Assembly: GCA_018402615.1 (NCBI GenBank)
Contig: JAGYIH010000002.1
Location: 4,635 to 68,634 of the forward strand
Source: Aquiluna sp.
GTDB lineage: Bacteria > Actinomycetota > Actinomycetes > Actinomycetales > Microbacteriaceae
DNA length: 64,000 nucleotides
Direction of reading: 5' to 3'
The notes under the pieces are model-generated. The model had not been told where the DNA came from. It was given only the letters and a program-made list of their open reading frames with translations, and did not search any database. The number at the start of each line of letters is the position of its first letter. Position 1 is the stretch's first letter. A program made the position numbers and the translations under genes. Below are positions 7,469-17,188 of this stretch, in pieces.

Positions 7469-8851
7469 ATGAGCGAAGTAGTCCTTCCAGCACTAGGTGA
7501 GTCAGTTACCGAGGGCACCATCACCCGTTGGCTAAAAAAAGTGGGAGATTTAGTCGCGCTGGATGAGCCACTGGTTGAAGTCTCAACCGACAAGGTCGAC
7601 ACCGAGATCCCTTCTCCTGTTGCTGGCGTCCTTCAGCAGATTTTGGTTCAGGAAGACGAAACTGTTGAGGTTGGTGCGGTCTTGGCAATTGTCGGAGAGG
7701 GCGCCGAGTCTGCGGCAGCACCCGTGGCTCCAGAGGTCCCTGCTCCGGTAGTCGCAGAGACACCGGTGGTGGCTGAAACGCCAGTGCAGGTTGCTCCCCC
7801 AGCTCCGCCTATTGCAGCGCCAGAGCCGCCAGTCGCCCCCGTGGCACCAGTTGCAGCTCCCGTAGAGCCAACTGTGGTAACACCTCAGCCTCCGGTGGCA
7901 GCGCCTCTAGCAACTCCAGCGACCATTTCGCCTGTTACTTCTTCTGAGGACGATCCAAACTATGTGACTCCAATCGTCAGAAAGCTGGCGCACGAACTTG
8001 GCGTAGATCTCACAAAGGTTCGTGGAACTGGTGTCGGGGGTCGAATTCGTAAGGAAGACGTACAGGCCTATCAGTTCAGTCCTTCGCCGATTCAAGCCGC
8101 AAAGCCGGCGGGCACAATGGCTGAGGCGTCTTTGCTCCGCGGCACCACAGAGCCCATGTCACGCCTTCGAAAAGTACTGGCAGAGCGGGCAGTCGCATCA
8201 ATGCAAGAGTCAGCTCAACTCACCTCAGTTGTTGAAGTCGACGTCACCCGAGTTGCTCAGTTGCGCTCCAGAGTCCAGGCTGAGTTCACGCTAAAGACGG
8301 GAACCAAGCTGAGCTTCATGCCCTTCTTCACTCTGGCATCGGCCGAAGCTCTTGCATCAAACCCCAAGATCAATTCCACGGTCGACGGTGAAAACATCGT
8401 TTACCACCCAACCGAGAACATCTCATTTGCCGTAGACACCGAGCGTGGCCTACTCACTCCTGTAATCAGGGACGCAAGCCAGCTGACTATCGCTCAGATC
8501 TCACAGCAAATTGCGGACTTAGCCGAGCGAACCAGAAGTAATAAGCTGAAACCGGACGAGCTTTCGGGCGGAACTTTCACTCTTACCAACACGGGTTCTC
8601 GGGGCGCACTGTTTGACACACCCGTCGTTTTCTTGCCGCAGTCGGCAATCCTGGGAACTGGAATTGTTGCCAAGCGTCCGGCCGTAGTCCTTGACAGCGA
8701 AGGCAACGAGAGCATCGCGATTCGCTCATTGGTTTACCTGGCCCTGAGCTATGACCACAGGATTATCGATGGTGCAGATGCTTCCCGTTACCTGATGGCC
8801 GTCAAAGCCCGTCTTGAAGAGGGCAACTTCGAACCAAACCTAGGAATCTAA
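7469..8851 (+). CDS. sucB: Dihydrolipoamide acyltransferase (E2) of the 2-oxoacid dehydrogenase complex
   Basis: A 460-residue E2. One N-terminal lipoyl domain with STDKVDTE (modified Lys near residue 43), a long flexible linker rich in Pro, Ala and Val (about 85-155), a peripheral-subunit-binding domain (TPIVRKLAHELGVDL to GGRIRKEDV, about 165-195) and a catalytic domain ending in YDHRIIDGADASRYL. It transfers acyl groups to CoA. Many actinobacterial E2 proteins have two or three lipoyl domains; this one has one. In Actinobacteria a single E2 may serve both pyruvate and 2-oxoglutarate dehydrogenases, so the sucB/aceF label is a convention. Confidence 0.93.
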   Translation: MSEVVLPALGESVTEGTITRWLKKVGDLVALDEPLVEVSTDKVDTEIPSPVAGVLQQILVQEDETVEVGAVLAIVGEGAESAAAPVAPEVPAPVVAETPVVAETPVQVAPPAPPIAAPEPPVAPVAPVAAPVEPTVVTPQPPVAAPLATPATISPVTSSEDDPNYVTPIVRKLAHELGVDLTKVRGTGVGGRIRKEDVQAYQFSPSPIQAAKPAGTMAEASLLRGTTEPMSRLRKVLAERAVASMQESAQLTSVVEVDVTRVAQLRSRVQAEFTLKTGTKLSFMPFFTLASAEALASNPKINSTVDGENIVYHPTENISFAVDTERGLLTPVIRDASQLTIAQISQQIADLAERTRSNKLKPDELSGGTFTLTNTGSRGALFDTPVVFLPQSAILGTGIVAKRPAVVLDSEGNESIAIRSLVYLALSYDHRIIDGADASRYLMAVKARLEEGNFEPNLGI

Positions 8852-8974
8852 CTCCACCTTGACCAGAACCAGATTTGCGTTTGGATTTCTGACTACCGCT
8901 ATGTCCTTGAGATCTTTTGGGCTTCCTGCGATGAGGACTATTCGTTTTCCAAATTGGATGGCTAATGGTTTCAT
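8840..8974 (-). CDS. Possible small protein or gene remnant, antisense between sucB and lipB
   Basis: A 44-codon frame with an ATG start (8972-8974) that ends inside the sucB 3' end. The encoded peptide (MKPLAIQFGKRIVLIAGSP and so on, ending VKVELDS) has a natural composition, and the frame is open for another 25 or so codons upstream without a usual start codon. GGCGGA lies 10 bases before the ATG. It could be a small gene or the tail of a decayed one. I recognise no family. Confidence 0.25.
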   Translation of the reverse strand: MKPLAIQFGKRIVLIAGSPKDLKDIAVVRNPNANLVLVKVELDS

Positions 8975-9057
8975 TGTTCCAGTATCCGCCGGTTCGCTAT
9001 TCAGTTCGGAATTAATCGTAAGAACTGTGGAGAACTTTGGGAATTCTAGGTTTCGTG

Positions 9058-9693
9058 ATGCCTGAGTTCACCAAGGTAGCTTTAGACCCGGAGTTCATAG
9101 ACTACGAAACCGCATACCAGTTGCAGCTGGACACTCATGCCGGCGTCTCCGCCGGGACTCTCCCGGACACGGTTTTACTATTGGAGCACTCCCCCGTCTA
9201 CACGGCTGGAAAAAGAACTGAGATGAGTGAACTCCCAGATGATGGCAGCTCGTTTGTCGAGACCAATCGAGGCGGGAAAATTACATGGCATGGCCCCGGG
9301 CAGCTAATCGGCTATCCCATCATGCGCCTACCGCAACCGATTGACGTGGTTGCCTACGTGCGGTGGCTCGAGGGGGTCCTAATCGAGGTCATTGCAGAGT
9401 TTGGGGTGACAGGAATCAGAGTTCAGGGCAGAACCGGGGTTTGGGTAAAGACACCGGTTGGAACCCAAAAAGTTGCAGCGATCGGAATTCGAATCTCCGA
9501 AAAGGTGACGATGCACGGATTCGCGCTAAATTGCTCCAACTCGCTAGAGGCTTACGAGCACATAGTTGCCTGTGGAATTGCCGATGCGACTAACACCACA
9601 CTGTCAGTATTGACTGGAACACTTATCACTCCAGAGGTGGCAGCTAACCTAGTGATTGAGAAAATGGGAGAGATACCAAATGCCAGAGCCTAA
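9058..9693 (+). CDS. lipB: Octanoyltransferase LipB
   Basis: A 211-residue lipoyl/octanoyl transferase moving octanoate from acyl-ACP to lipoyl domains of E2 and Gcv[18 protein letters not shown] (about 71-87) is the family signature. The catalytic Lys is in [11 protein letters not shown] and the catalytic Cys is in VACGI (about 172), matching the Cys/Lys dyad of M. tuberculosis LipB. ATG at 9058 is preferred: homology begins there and TAGGTT lies 5 bases upstream. Overlaps lipA by 14 bases, so the two are coupled. Confidence 0.94.
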   Translation: MPEFTKVALDPEFIDYETAYQLQLDTHAGVSAGTLPDTVLLLEHSPVYTAGKRTEMSELPDDGSSFVETNRGGKITWHGPGQLIGYPIMRLPQPIDVVAYVRWLEGVLIEVIAEFGVTGIRVQGRTGVWVKTPVGTQKVAAIGIRISEKVTMHGFALNCSNSLEAYEHIVACGIADATNTTLSVLTGTLITPEVAANLVIEKMGEIPNARA

Positions 9694-10672
9694 GCCGGAG
9701 CGCAAGCTTCTCAGACTTGAAGCTCGCAACAGTGCTGTTCCAATTGAGCGTAAGCCCGAGTGGATCAGAACGACTGCGAAAATGGGCCCTGAATACAAGC
9801 AGCTGCAGGCACTTGTTAAGGAAAAGAACCTCAACACCGTTTGCCAGGAGGCAGGTTGCCCGAATATTTTCGAATGCTGGGAAGATCGCGAAGCGACCTT
9901 CCTTATTGGCGGCTCTCAGTGCACCAGAAGATGCGATTTTTGCCAGATAGACACGGGTAAGCCCGCCGCGTTTGATGCCGATGAACCAAGACGGGTTGGA
10001 GTCTCAGTTCGAGAGATGGAGTTGCGCTACGCAACCGTTACCGGAGTAGCTAGAGACGACCTTCCTGATGAGGGTGCCTGGCTCTATGCAGAGACAATTA
10101 GGCAGATCCACCGCAAGTCCCCTGGTACCGGGGTGGAAATCTTGGTGCCTGACTTCTCTGGCCGCCCAGAGCTGTTGCAAAAAATCTTCGATGCAAAGCC
10201 GGAGGTATTCGCCCACAATGTCGAGACCGTTCCCCGAATCTTTAAAAGAATTCGACCTGCCTTTACGTACGAGCGTTCTTTAGATGTGCTCACTCAAGCC
10301 CGTGAGGCAGGGATGGTGACGAAGTCGAATCTGATCCTAGGAATGGGTGAGGAAATTGAAGAGGTGCACCAGGCGCTGCAGGATTTGCACGACGCAGGAA
10401 CTGACATCATCACTATCACCCAGTACCTGCGACCCACCCCCCGGCATCACCCGGTCGAACGATGGGTAAAGCCGGCAGAATTTGTTGAACTGGCAAGCGT
10501 GGCTGAAAACATTGGTTATCTGGGGGTCCTCGCAGGTCCATTGGTTCGTTCTAGCTATCGAGCCGGAAGATTATGGGCGAAAAGCATGATTGCAAAGGAC
10601 CGAGAGATTCCGGAGCAACTCAGACACCTCGCGGACAAGCTTGAGTTTCACCAGGCAAGCGCCGTCGCCTAA
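9680..10672 (+). CDS. lipA: Lipoyl synthase (radical SAM)
   Basis: A 330-residue radical-SAM enzyme inserting two sulfurs into octanoyl groups. Auxiliary cluster ligands [12 protein letters not shown] (about 55-66), radical-SAM cluster CTRRCDFC (about 81-88) and a C-terminal RSSYRAG whose Ser is an auxiliary-cluster ligand. Start ATG at 9680 has GGGAG nine bases before it. An ATG eight codons upstream in the same frame would lack this site. It completes a lipoylation unit with lipB beside the lipoylated E2. Confidence 0.95.
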   Translation: MPEPKPERKLLRLEARNSAVPIERKPEWIRTTAKMGPEYKQLQALVKEKNLNTVCQEAGCPNIFECWEDREATFLIGGSQCTRRCDFCQIDTGKPAAFDADEPRRVGVSVREMELRYATVTGVARDDLPDEGAWLYAETIRQIHRKSPGTGVEILVPDFSGRPELLQKIFDAKPEVFAHNVETVPRIFKRIRPAFTYERSLDVLTQAREAGMVTKSNLILGMGEEIEEVHQALQDLHDAGTDIITITQYLRPTPRHHPVERWVKPAEFVELASVAENIGYLGVLAGPLVRSSYRAGRLWAKSMIAKDREIPEQLRHLADKLEFHQASAVA

Positions 10673-10686
10673 CTAGAATTAGGCAG

Positions 10687-11385
10687 ATGGCTAAGAAGAA
10701 TAAAAAACCGGGTCGCATGCGCCAACTTTGGCGAATCTACAAGATCACTGCGAAGAATGATCCAACATCTGTTTGGCTGGCTGCCCTGGGGGTATTGAGC
10801 GCAATCGGAGTTGGTTTCCTGGTTGGTCTCATAACCGCTCCAATTGGATCCTTTAGTTTTTGGCTATGGATTGTCACAGGCAGCACAACTGGCCTACTGG
10901 TGGGCATGGTGGTAATGAGTAAGCGTGCTGAGCGCAATGCCTACATTCAGATTGAGGGTCAAGCTGGAGCGGTTGGTGCCGTTCTCGACTCCCAAATACG
11001 TCGCCGATGGAAGGCGCAGTCAACTCCGGTTGCGGTAAACGCGAAGACCCGAGAAGCGGTCTATCGCATGATTGGTCCCGCCGGTGTGGTTCTAATCGGA
11101 GAGGGTTCATCCGCAAGGGTTACGCAGATGCTCGAAGATGAATCTCGAAAGGTATCCCGCTCGGTTCCAGGGGTAACCGTGCACAAGCTAAGGGTTCACG
11201 TTGACAATGGTGGCATTCGGCTCCACGCTCTGCTTAAAAACGTGTACAAGCTCAAGAAAAGCATAAATCGCTCCGAGGTGACAGCCGTGAGCAACAGACT
11301 CTCTGCACTGGCTGGCAATGGCGCACTGCCAATTCCTAAGGGAATTGACCCCAACAAATTGCGGGCGCCAAAACGCAAAGTTTAA
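10687..11385 (+). CDS. DUF4191 membrane protein
   Basis: A 232-residue actinobacterial protein of the DUF4191 family. Basic N-terminus, then two membrane segments (about 33-52 and 56-76) and a cytosolic domain with the conserved IEGQAGAVGAVLD and RRWKAQSTPVAVN. The function is unknown. Lies 14 bases after lipA, a placement conserved in many actinobacteria, so co-transcription with lipA is likely. Confidence 0.88.
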   Translation: MAKKNKKPGRMRQLWRIYKITAKNDPTSVWLAALGVLSAIGVGFLVGLITAPIGSFSFWLWIVTGSTTGLLVGMVVMSKRAERNAYIQIEGQAGAVGAVLDSQIRRRWKAQSTPVAVNAKTREAVYRMIGPAGVVLIGEGSSARVTQMLEDESRKVSRSVPGVTVHKLRVHVDNGGIRLHALLKNVYKLKKSINRSEVTAVSNRLSALAGNGALPIPKGIDPNKLRAPKRKV

Positions 11386-11397
11386 CATTCCCGAAAC
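11382..11397 (+). promoter_or_regulatory. Possible GlnR-type site upstream of glnA
   Basis: TTAAC, six bases, GAAAC matches the a-b half of the actinobacterial GlnR consensus (gTnAC-n6-GaAAC) except for the first base. A second TTAAC lies 30 bases further on without a good partner. Position, 67 bases before glnA, is suitable. No glnR gene is in the window, so this stays tentative. Confidence 0.3.
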
Positions 11398-11463
11398 ATT
11401 TGCTGACTAGTTTTTAACCATTCCAACCGGAACCACTAAGTACTACTCGAAAGAGGAACCCCC

Positions 11464-12888
11464 ATGTTCAAGACAGCGTCCGAGGTTCTCGCCTTCATCA
11501 AGGAAAACGACGTCAAGTTTCTAGACGTTCGTTTTACCGACCTACCAGGCGTTCAGCAGCACTTCAATCTTCCCGTTTCGCAAATCAACGAAGAGTTCTT
11601 CGCGGATGGTCAGCTCTTTGACGCTTCCTCGATTCGAGGCTTCGCTTCGATTCATGAATCAGACATGCAGTTGATTCCGGATGTGACCACTGCGTACATC
11701 GATCCATTTCGTATCGAAAAGACTTTGATTGTCAGCTTTGACATCTACAACCCACGCAACGGAGAGCTGTACCACCGCGATCCAAGACAGGTTGCACACA
11801 AGGCCGAGCGTTACTTAGCATCCACCGGTATTGCAGACACAGCGTTCTTCGCTCCCGAAGCAGAGTTCTTTATTTTTGATGAAGTTCGCTACGAAACCAA
11901 GAGCAACACCTCTTTCCACATCGTCGACTCGGTTGAGGGCGCTTGGAATACAGCGCGTCACGAAGAGGGCGGAAACCTAGGCAATAAGACCGGCTACAAG
12001 GGCGGATACTTCCCAGTGTCTCCAGTTGATCACCTTGCAGACATCCGGGATGCCATCGTCGTTGAACTTGAAGGCGCAGGACTAAACGTCGAGCGCAGCC
12101 ACCACGAAGTCGGAACCGCTGGACAGTGTGAGATCAACTACCGCTTTGACACCCTTGTAAAGTCAGCCGATGACGTGTTGAAGTTCAAGTACATCGTCAA
12201 AAATGTGGCAAACCAATACGGCAAAACCGCGACCTTCATGCCAAAGCCACTCTTTGGAGACAACGGTTCGGGCATGCACGTGCACCAGTCCCTTTGGAAA
12301 GATGGAAAGCCACTGTTTTACGACGAGTCTGGTTATGGCTCGCTCTCGGACGTCGCGCGCTGGTACATCGGCGGTTTGCTGAAGCACGCACCCTCTGTGC
12401 TTGCTTTTACCAACCCCTCGATCAATTCCTATCACCGCCTGGTGCCAGGGTTTGAAGCTCCGGTGAACTTGGTTTACTCTGCGGGTAACCGCTCCGCGGC
12501 AATTCGAATACCGATGACCGGTTCAAACCCGAAAGCAAAACGAATTGAATTCCGAGCTCCCGACGCATCGGGAAACCCATACCTGGCGTTCTCTGCAATG
12601 TTGATGGCCGGATTGGACGGAATCAAGAACCGCATCGAGCCACATGAGCCGGTAGATAAGGACCTCTACGAACTTCCAGCAGAAGAAGCCAAACTGATTC
12701 CTCAGGTACCTGGAAACCTCGAAGAAGTTTTGAAGGCTCTCGAAGCAGACCACGATTACCTCATGGAAGGAAACGTGTTCACCAAGGACCTAATTGAAAC
12801 CTGGATCGACTACAAGCGCGAAAAGGAGCTCAAGCCAATGGCTCTAAGGCCACACCCTTACGAGTTCGAGCTCTACTACGGCGTATAG
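11464..12888 (+). CDS. glnA: Glutamine synthetase type I (GlnA1)
   Basis: A 474-residue GSI-beta enzyme: glutamate + NH3 + ATP to glutamine. Present are the DASSIRGF latch region, [10 protein letters not shown] and [16 protein letters not shown] metal and substrate motifs, [17 protein letters not shown], and the adenylylation loop [11 protein letters not shown] with the target Tyr near residue 402. So it should be switched off by GlnE, which is encoded just downstream on the other strand. AGAGGAACCCCC precedes the ATG. A strong terminator follows the stop. Confidence 0.97.
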   Translation: MFKTASEVLAFIKENDVKFLDVRFTDLPGVQQHFNLPVSQINEEFFADGQLFDASSIRGFASIHESDMQLIPDVTTAYIDPFRIEKTLIVSFDIYNPRNGELYHRDPRQVAHKAERYLASTGIADTAFFAPEAEFFIFDEVRYETKSNTSFHIVDSVEGAWNTARHEEGGNLGNKTGYKGGYFPVSPVDHLADIRDAIVVELEGAGLNVERSHHEVGTAGQCEINYRFDTLVKSADDVLKFKYIVKNVANQYGKTATFMPKPLFGDNGSGMHVHQSLWKDGKPLFYDESGYGSLSDVARWYIGGLLKHAPSVLAFTNPSINSYHRLVPGFEAPVNLVYSAGNRSAAIRIPMTGSNPKAKRIEFRAPDASGNPYLAFSAMLMAGLDGIKNRIEPHEPVDKDLYELPAEEAKLIPQVPGNLEEVLKALEADHDYLMEGNVFTKDLIETWIDYKREKELKPMALRPHPYEFELYYGV

Positions 12889-12904
12889 GTCCTGTAAGTG
12901 CAAC

Positions 12905-12930
12905 GGCGGAGGAGCGATCCTCCGCCTTTT
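12905..12930 (+). terminator. Rho-independent terminator of glnA
   Basis: GGCGGAGGA, loop GCGA, TCCTCCGCC: a perfect nine-pair stem followed by TTTT, 16 bases after the glnA stop. On the other strand the same stem lies just past the glnE stop but lacks a T tract. Confidence 0.88.
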
Positions 12931-12933
12931 GCG

Positions 12934-15813
12934 TTAGCTGAGGAAAAGTTTTTCGAAGACAGCTCGCGACTTGCGAGTCGTGCTCAGGTAAGACTCTTCG
13001 AGTTCAAGCGCGGAGCCGGGTTGATAACCAAGGATCCGGGCAACAGACTCAAGCTGTCCTCTATCAACTGGCAGTATGTCGGAAGGCTTATCCTGGCTAA
13101 GCACGATTCCTCCCCTAATCCTCGAAGAAAGTAGCCACGCCTTTTCCAATTGGGCCGCATCGTCTCGCTGGATGTGTCCGCCTTTCACGAGATGCCAAAG
13201 CGTTTCAATAGTGCCGCCGCCTTGCAAAGCAGCATCTAGAGCCGCTAGACGAAGTTGTAGAAGTTGGACGAGCCACTCTACGTCTGAGATCGATCCCCTA
13301 CCTAGCTTTAGGTGTCGATTCGGGTCCGCTCCCTGTGGCAGGCGTTCGTTTTCCACTCTTGCTTTGATTCGTCGAATATCCAACAGCTGTTTCGAGGAGA
13401 CCTCTTGCGGATAGCGGTAAGGGTCGATCAGCTTCAAAAAGCTTTGCCGCAACTGTTGACTTCCGGTAATGGGCCTAGCACGAGTTAGCGCCTGAAACTC
13501 CCAGGTTTCCGCCCACTTTTTGTAGTAGCCGGAATAGGCCTCGAAAGATTTGATGCGGGGGCCATTTTTCCCCTCTGGTCGAAGATCGAGATCGAGTTCG
13601 AAATTCAATACCGGATCGCGAAGTTTATCTATCAAGGAGGCCGTTACGATTTCGGCTGGCTTCTGAAGCGCTTCGCTATCGCCTTGGTAGACCAGCATCA
13701 CATCCGCGTCCGAACCAAACCCAAGTTCTCGACCGCCAAGTCGTCCCATTGCTATAACGCAGATGTCAACTTCCGTCCCCGCCTCAATTTGACAGTGCTC
13801 CAACATTGCTGCGATGTAGCAATCTGTTACGGCAGTGAGTGAGCGCCCAATAGTTTTTTGATCAACGAGTCCCAGCACCGCGGCGATTGCGATTCGCAAA
13901 GTCTCGCGACGCCGAATTTGCTTCAACGCGCCAACCACAGACTCCTTGCCCTGGCCTCGATCCACAAGGGCCACCATTTCCGCAAAAACATCTTCCTCCG
14001 ACATCGGAACAAGTGTTTCCTTGTCTGCAAACCAAGAACTAGATTCCGGTATGTGCTCAAGCAGCCGACAGGCGAATGCACTAAGCGAAAGAGTTGTCAT
14101 CAGTCGCTCCGCTGCGCCAGACGAGTCGCGAAGCATCTTTAGAAACCAGTGCGATTCACCGAGAGTTTCGGAAAGCCTGCGAAAGGTAATTAGTGCTCTG
14201 TCCGGAGCTGTCCCCTCTGCCATAAACCGAATCAGCACCGGCAGCAGAGTTCGCTGGATGATTGCTCGCCTCGACAACCCAGAACTTATCGCCCTGATAT
14301 GCTCCATGGCTCCTTTACTGTCTTTGAACCCGAGTGCGGTTAGACGACTAGAAATCTCATCACTGGATAGCGCCACCTCGCCCGGGGTGAGGGCAGCGGT
14401 AGCCGCGAGCAGGGGCCGATAGAACACTGTGTCGTGCAAACCAGCAACCTCGGTGCGTGTTCGGGTCCAAAGTTCCTCCACTGCCGTTATGTCCCAGCCC
14501 AGGTTCAATGACCTTGCAACTCTTCGCAGATCTTGGGCGTCGGTGGGGAGCAGGTGTGTTCTTCTCAGCTTCAGTAGCTGAACCCTGTGTTCTAAACTTC
14601 TGAGAGTTTTATAGGCCTTTTCAAAAGTTTCTCTGTCCGCACGTGCCAAAAGCCCGGCGTCCGTTAGCGCCTGCAGCGCTTCCAGGGTCCCCATGACTCG
14701 AAGAGACTCATCCGCCACTCCGTGCACCAACTGCAGCAGCTGTGCCGTAAATTCGACATCGCGCAGACCACCTCTGCCCAATTTAATCTGGCGCTCCTGA
14801 TCCGCTATTGGGATGTTTTCAAGGACGCGACGCCTTAGATTTCTGGCACTTTCAACGATTTCTGAGCGGTTTGACTTCTCCCAAATCAGCGCCTTGACTC
14901 GCCAGATGTAGTCCGCGCCGATTTGCTCATCCCCCGCTATGTAACGAGCTTTCAGCAGGGCTTGGAATTCCCAGGCATGGGCCCACTTTTGGTAGTAGCT
15001 GATGTGGCTATCAACAGTTCTGACAAGGGCCCCGTCCTTACCTTCCGGCCGCAGGTTTGGATCCACCTGCCATAGGCCAGGCTCCTTCCCTGCCTCGTCG
15101 ATCACCAGTGCGAGGCGAGCAGCAATTTTCGTAGCCGTCGCAACTGCATCGCCGGTGGAGTTAGAGGCGTAGATGACATCGACATCGCTGAGGTAGTTCA
15201 GCTCACGCGCGCCGCACTTTCCCATCGCGATAATCGCAAGCTTTGACTCTTCTCGTTGCGCCTCCGTAATTCGACCCTCAGCCACAAGTTCATCTGAAGC
15301 TACTATCAAAGCGGCGGCTAACGCAGCTCCCGCCAAATCCGATAGGGCTGTGGACACCTCTACGAAACTGTCCGAAAAGGGCTGCTGCAGGTCCCAGTCC
15401 GCTATTTGCAATAGATACTTCCGGTATTCGACCCTTAGTTTCGTCCTGTCTGCTGATGACAGCTCGAAACTCTTGGGGATTTTTGCCGGTTTGAGAAATA
15501 GTTCGCAGTCAGCTGGCCTTCGCAAAAGTTGATCGGCGAGTGCGTCGGAAGCACCGCTAATCGCGGCGAGCCGATTCGCCGCCTTTTCATTTCTCAAAAT
15601 CTTTGCAACTAACTTTGGTTCCAACTCAGCGAGTCGCAGCAGAAACGTTAGCGACCTGTCTGGCGACGCAGACATAGATAGTGGATTTGGAGCGGTGTGA
15701 CCAACATCACCTACAAGCTCGACGAGTCGATTGAGACCGGTCAGTGCGTTCGAAAGCTCTTCAAAGCCAAACTTTGCCAGTTCAGATAGCGGGTTATCCC
15801 TTGGTCTTGACAT
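12934..15813 (-). CDS. glnE: Bifunctional glutamine synthetase adenylyltransferase/deadenylase
   Basis: A 959-residue protein with two nucleotidyltransferase halves: LSDVDVIYA near residue 208 (N-terminal, deadenylating in E. coli) and GSDADVMLVY near residue 700 (C-terminal, adenylylating), each followed by an LRPEGKDG/LRPEGKNG motif and a helical GlnD-like region. It attaches AMP to the GlnA1 Tyr or removes it according to nitrogen status. ATG start directly abuts the glnA2 stop (no gap), so glnA2-glnE is an operon, convergent with its target glnA. Confidence 0.95.
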   Translation of the reverse strand: MSRPRDNPLSELAKFGFEELSNALTGLNRLVELVGDVGHTAPNPLSMSASPDRSLTFLLRLAELEPKLVAKILRNEKAANRLAAISGASDALADQLLRRPADCELFLKPAKIPKSFELSSADRTKLRVEYRKYLLQIADWDLQQPFSDSFVEVSTALSDLAGAALAAALIVASDELVAEGRITEAQREESKLAIIAMGKCGARELNYLSDVDVIYASNSTGDAVATATKIAARLALVIDEAGKEPGLWQVDPNLRPEGKDGALVRTVDSHISYYQKWAHAWEFQALLKARYIAGDEQIGADYIWRVKALIWEKSNRSEIVESARNLRRRVLENIPIADQERQIKLGRGGLRDVEFTAQLLQLVHGVADESLRVMGTLEALQALTDAGLLARADRETFEKAYKTLRSLEHRVQLLKLRRTHLLPTDAQDLRRVARSLNLGWDITAVEELWTRTRTEVAGLHDTVFYRPLLAATAALTPGEVALSSDEISSRLTALGFKDSKGAMEHIRAISSGLSRRAIIQRTLLPVLIRFMAEGTAPDRALITFRRLSETLGESHWFLKMLRDSSGAAERLMTTLSLSAFACRLLEHIPESSSWFADKETLVPMSEEDVFAEMVALVDRGQGKESVVGALKQIRRRETLRIAIAAVLGLVDQKTIGRSLTAVTDCYIAAMLEHCQIEAGTEVDICVIAMGRLGGRELGFGSDADVMLVYQGDSEALQKPAEIVTASLIDKLRDPVLNFELDLDLRPEGKNGPRIKSFEAYSGYYKKWAETWEFQALTRARPITGSQQLRQSFLKLIDPYRYPQEVSSKQLLDIRRIKARVENERLPQGADPNRHLKLGRGSISDVEWLVQLLQLRLAALDAALQGGGTIETLWHLVKGGHIQRDDAAQLEKAWLLSSRIRGGIVLSQDKPSDILPVDRGQLESVARILGYQPGSALELEESYLSTTRKSRAVFEKLFLS

Positions 15814-17154
15814 TTACAGGCTGCGAAGATTTTGCTCAATCTCAAAGGGTGTTACCTGCGAGCGATACAGTGCCCACTCCCTGCGCTTGTTCGCTAGCAC
15901 ATAGTTATAAACACTCTCCCCGAGAACCTCTGCCGCGAGTTCAGACTCTTCAAGCTTTTTGATCGCGTGGTCAAGCGACTGCGGGAGAGCTTCAATACCC
16001 ATGGCACGCCTTTCCATGTCATTCAGGGCCCAAACATCATCCTCGGTCTCTGGGGCCAACTCGTAGCCATTCTCGATTCCCTTCAGGCCGGCGGCGAGCA
16101 GTAGTGCGTATGCGAGGTAAGGGTTTGCAGCCGAGTCCATTGCTCGGTATTCGATTCTGGTGCTCTGGGACTTCTCGGGCTTGTGCAGGGGAACCCGAAC
16201 CAGGGCACTTCGATTATTGTGACCCCAGGAAACATAGCTTGGGGCCTCTCCCCCGCCCCAGAGTCGCTTATAGCTGTTCACATATTGGTTTGTAACCAGA
16301 GTGATCTCTGGTGCGTGCTTCAGAACTCCAGCCATGAACTGGCGGGCTGTGATGGACAGGTGATATTCGGCCGCGGAATCAAAGAATGCGTTCTTGTCCC
16401 CCTCGAAAAGGGAGAAGTGGGTGTGCATACCGCTGCCTGGCTGATCGGTGAAGGGCTTTGGCATGAAGGTCGCGTAAACGCCCTGCTCAATTGCAACCTC
16501 CTTCACTACCGTCCGGAAAGTCATGATGTTGTCCGCCATCGAAAGCGCGTCCGCATAGCGCAGATCAATTTCATTTTGACCTGGACCACCCTCGTGGTGT
16601 GAGAATTCAACGCTGATTCCAAGCTGCTCCAGCATTGTCACCGCACGACGACGGAAGTCGTGAGCGGTACCGCCCGGGACGTTATCAAAATAGCCTGCGT
16701 TGTCAACCGGTATTGGCTGACCATCTTCACCGACGTCGGAAGACTTCAGCAGATAAAACTCAATCTCTGGGTGAACGTAAAAACTAAACCCAAGACCGGC
16801 TGCCTTATCCAGGGCCCTGCGCAAGACATTTCGCGGATCAGCCGCCGCGGCCAAGCCGTCCGGGGTAGCTATGTCACAGAACATCCTCGCTGCAGGGTCC
16901 ACATTGCCCCGCCAGGGCAGGATTTGGAAGGTTGATGGATCAGGAATTGCAAGCATGTCCGCTTCGGAAGTTCTGGCAAGCCCCTCAATGGCGGAGCCGT
17001 CGAATCCAATACCTTCCGCAAAGGCACCTTCGATTTCGGCGGGGGCTACCGCTACCGATCTAAGGGTGCCGGCCACGTCTGTGAACCACAGTCGGATGAA
17101 CTTAACGCCCCGCTCTTCGATAGTTCTAAGAACGAACTCTTGCTGCTTGTCCAT
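15814..17154 (-). CDS. glnA2: Glutamine synthetase GlnA2 (type I, non-adenylylated type)
   Basis: A 446-residue second type I glutamine synthetase. GSAIEG, HPEIEFYL, FMPKPFTDQPGSGMHTHFS and NQYVNSYKRL are present. The C-terminal region that carries the adenylylated Tyr in GlnA1 reads DMERRAMGIEALPQ here, so it has no target Tyr and should not be controlled by GlnE. Start ATG at 17152-17154 has GGAGG upstream; an in-frame extension of 30 codons would run through the nadE promoter. In M. tuberculosis and Streptomyces such paralogues are dispensable. Confidence 0.94.
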   Translation of the reverse strand: MDKQQEFVLRTIEERGVKFIRLWFTDVAGTLRSVAVAPAEIEGAFAEGIGFDGSAIEGLARTSEADMLAIPDPSTFQILPWRGNVDPAARMFCDIATPDGLAAAADPRNVLRRALDKAAGLGFSFYVHPEIEFYLLKSSDVGEDGQPIPVDNAGYFDNVPGGTAHDFRRRAVTMLEQLGISVEFSHHEGGPGQNEIDLRYADALSMADNIMTFRTVVKEVAIEQGVYATFMPKPFTDQPGSGMHTHFSLFEGDKNAFFDSAAEYHLSITARQFMAGVLKHAPEITLVTNQYVNSYKRLWGGGEAPSYVSWGHNNRSALVRVPLHKPEKSQSTRIEYRAMDSAANPYLAYALLLAAGLKGIENGYELAPETEDDVWALNDMERRAMGIEALPQSLDHAIKKLEESELAAEVLGESVYNYVLANKRREWALYRSQVTPFEIEQNLRSL

Positions 17155-17175
17155 CTGGCCTCCAACCCTTACTAA

Positions 17176-17181
17176 TAGGCT
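17176..17181 (+). promoter_or_regulatory. -10 hexamer of leaderless nadE promoter
   Basis: TAGGCT, 7 bases before the nadE ATG, inside the 34-base divergent gap with glnA2. No Shine-Dalgarno sequence precedes the ATG. Confidence 0.35.
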
Positions 17182-17188
17182 AGTACGT

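Noticed and set aside
16871..17188. 106-codon N-terminal extension of nadE
   Set aside because: It is antisense to the start of glnA2; NadE homology and a -10 hexamer both point to ATG at 17189.
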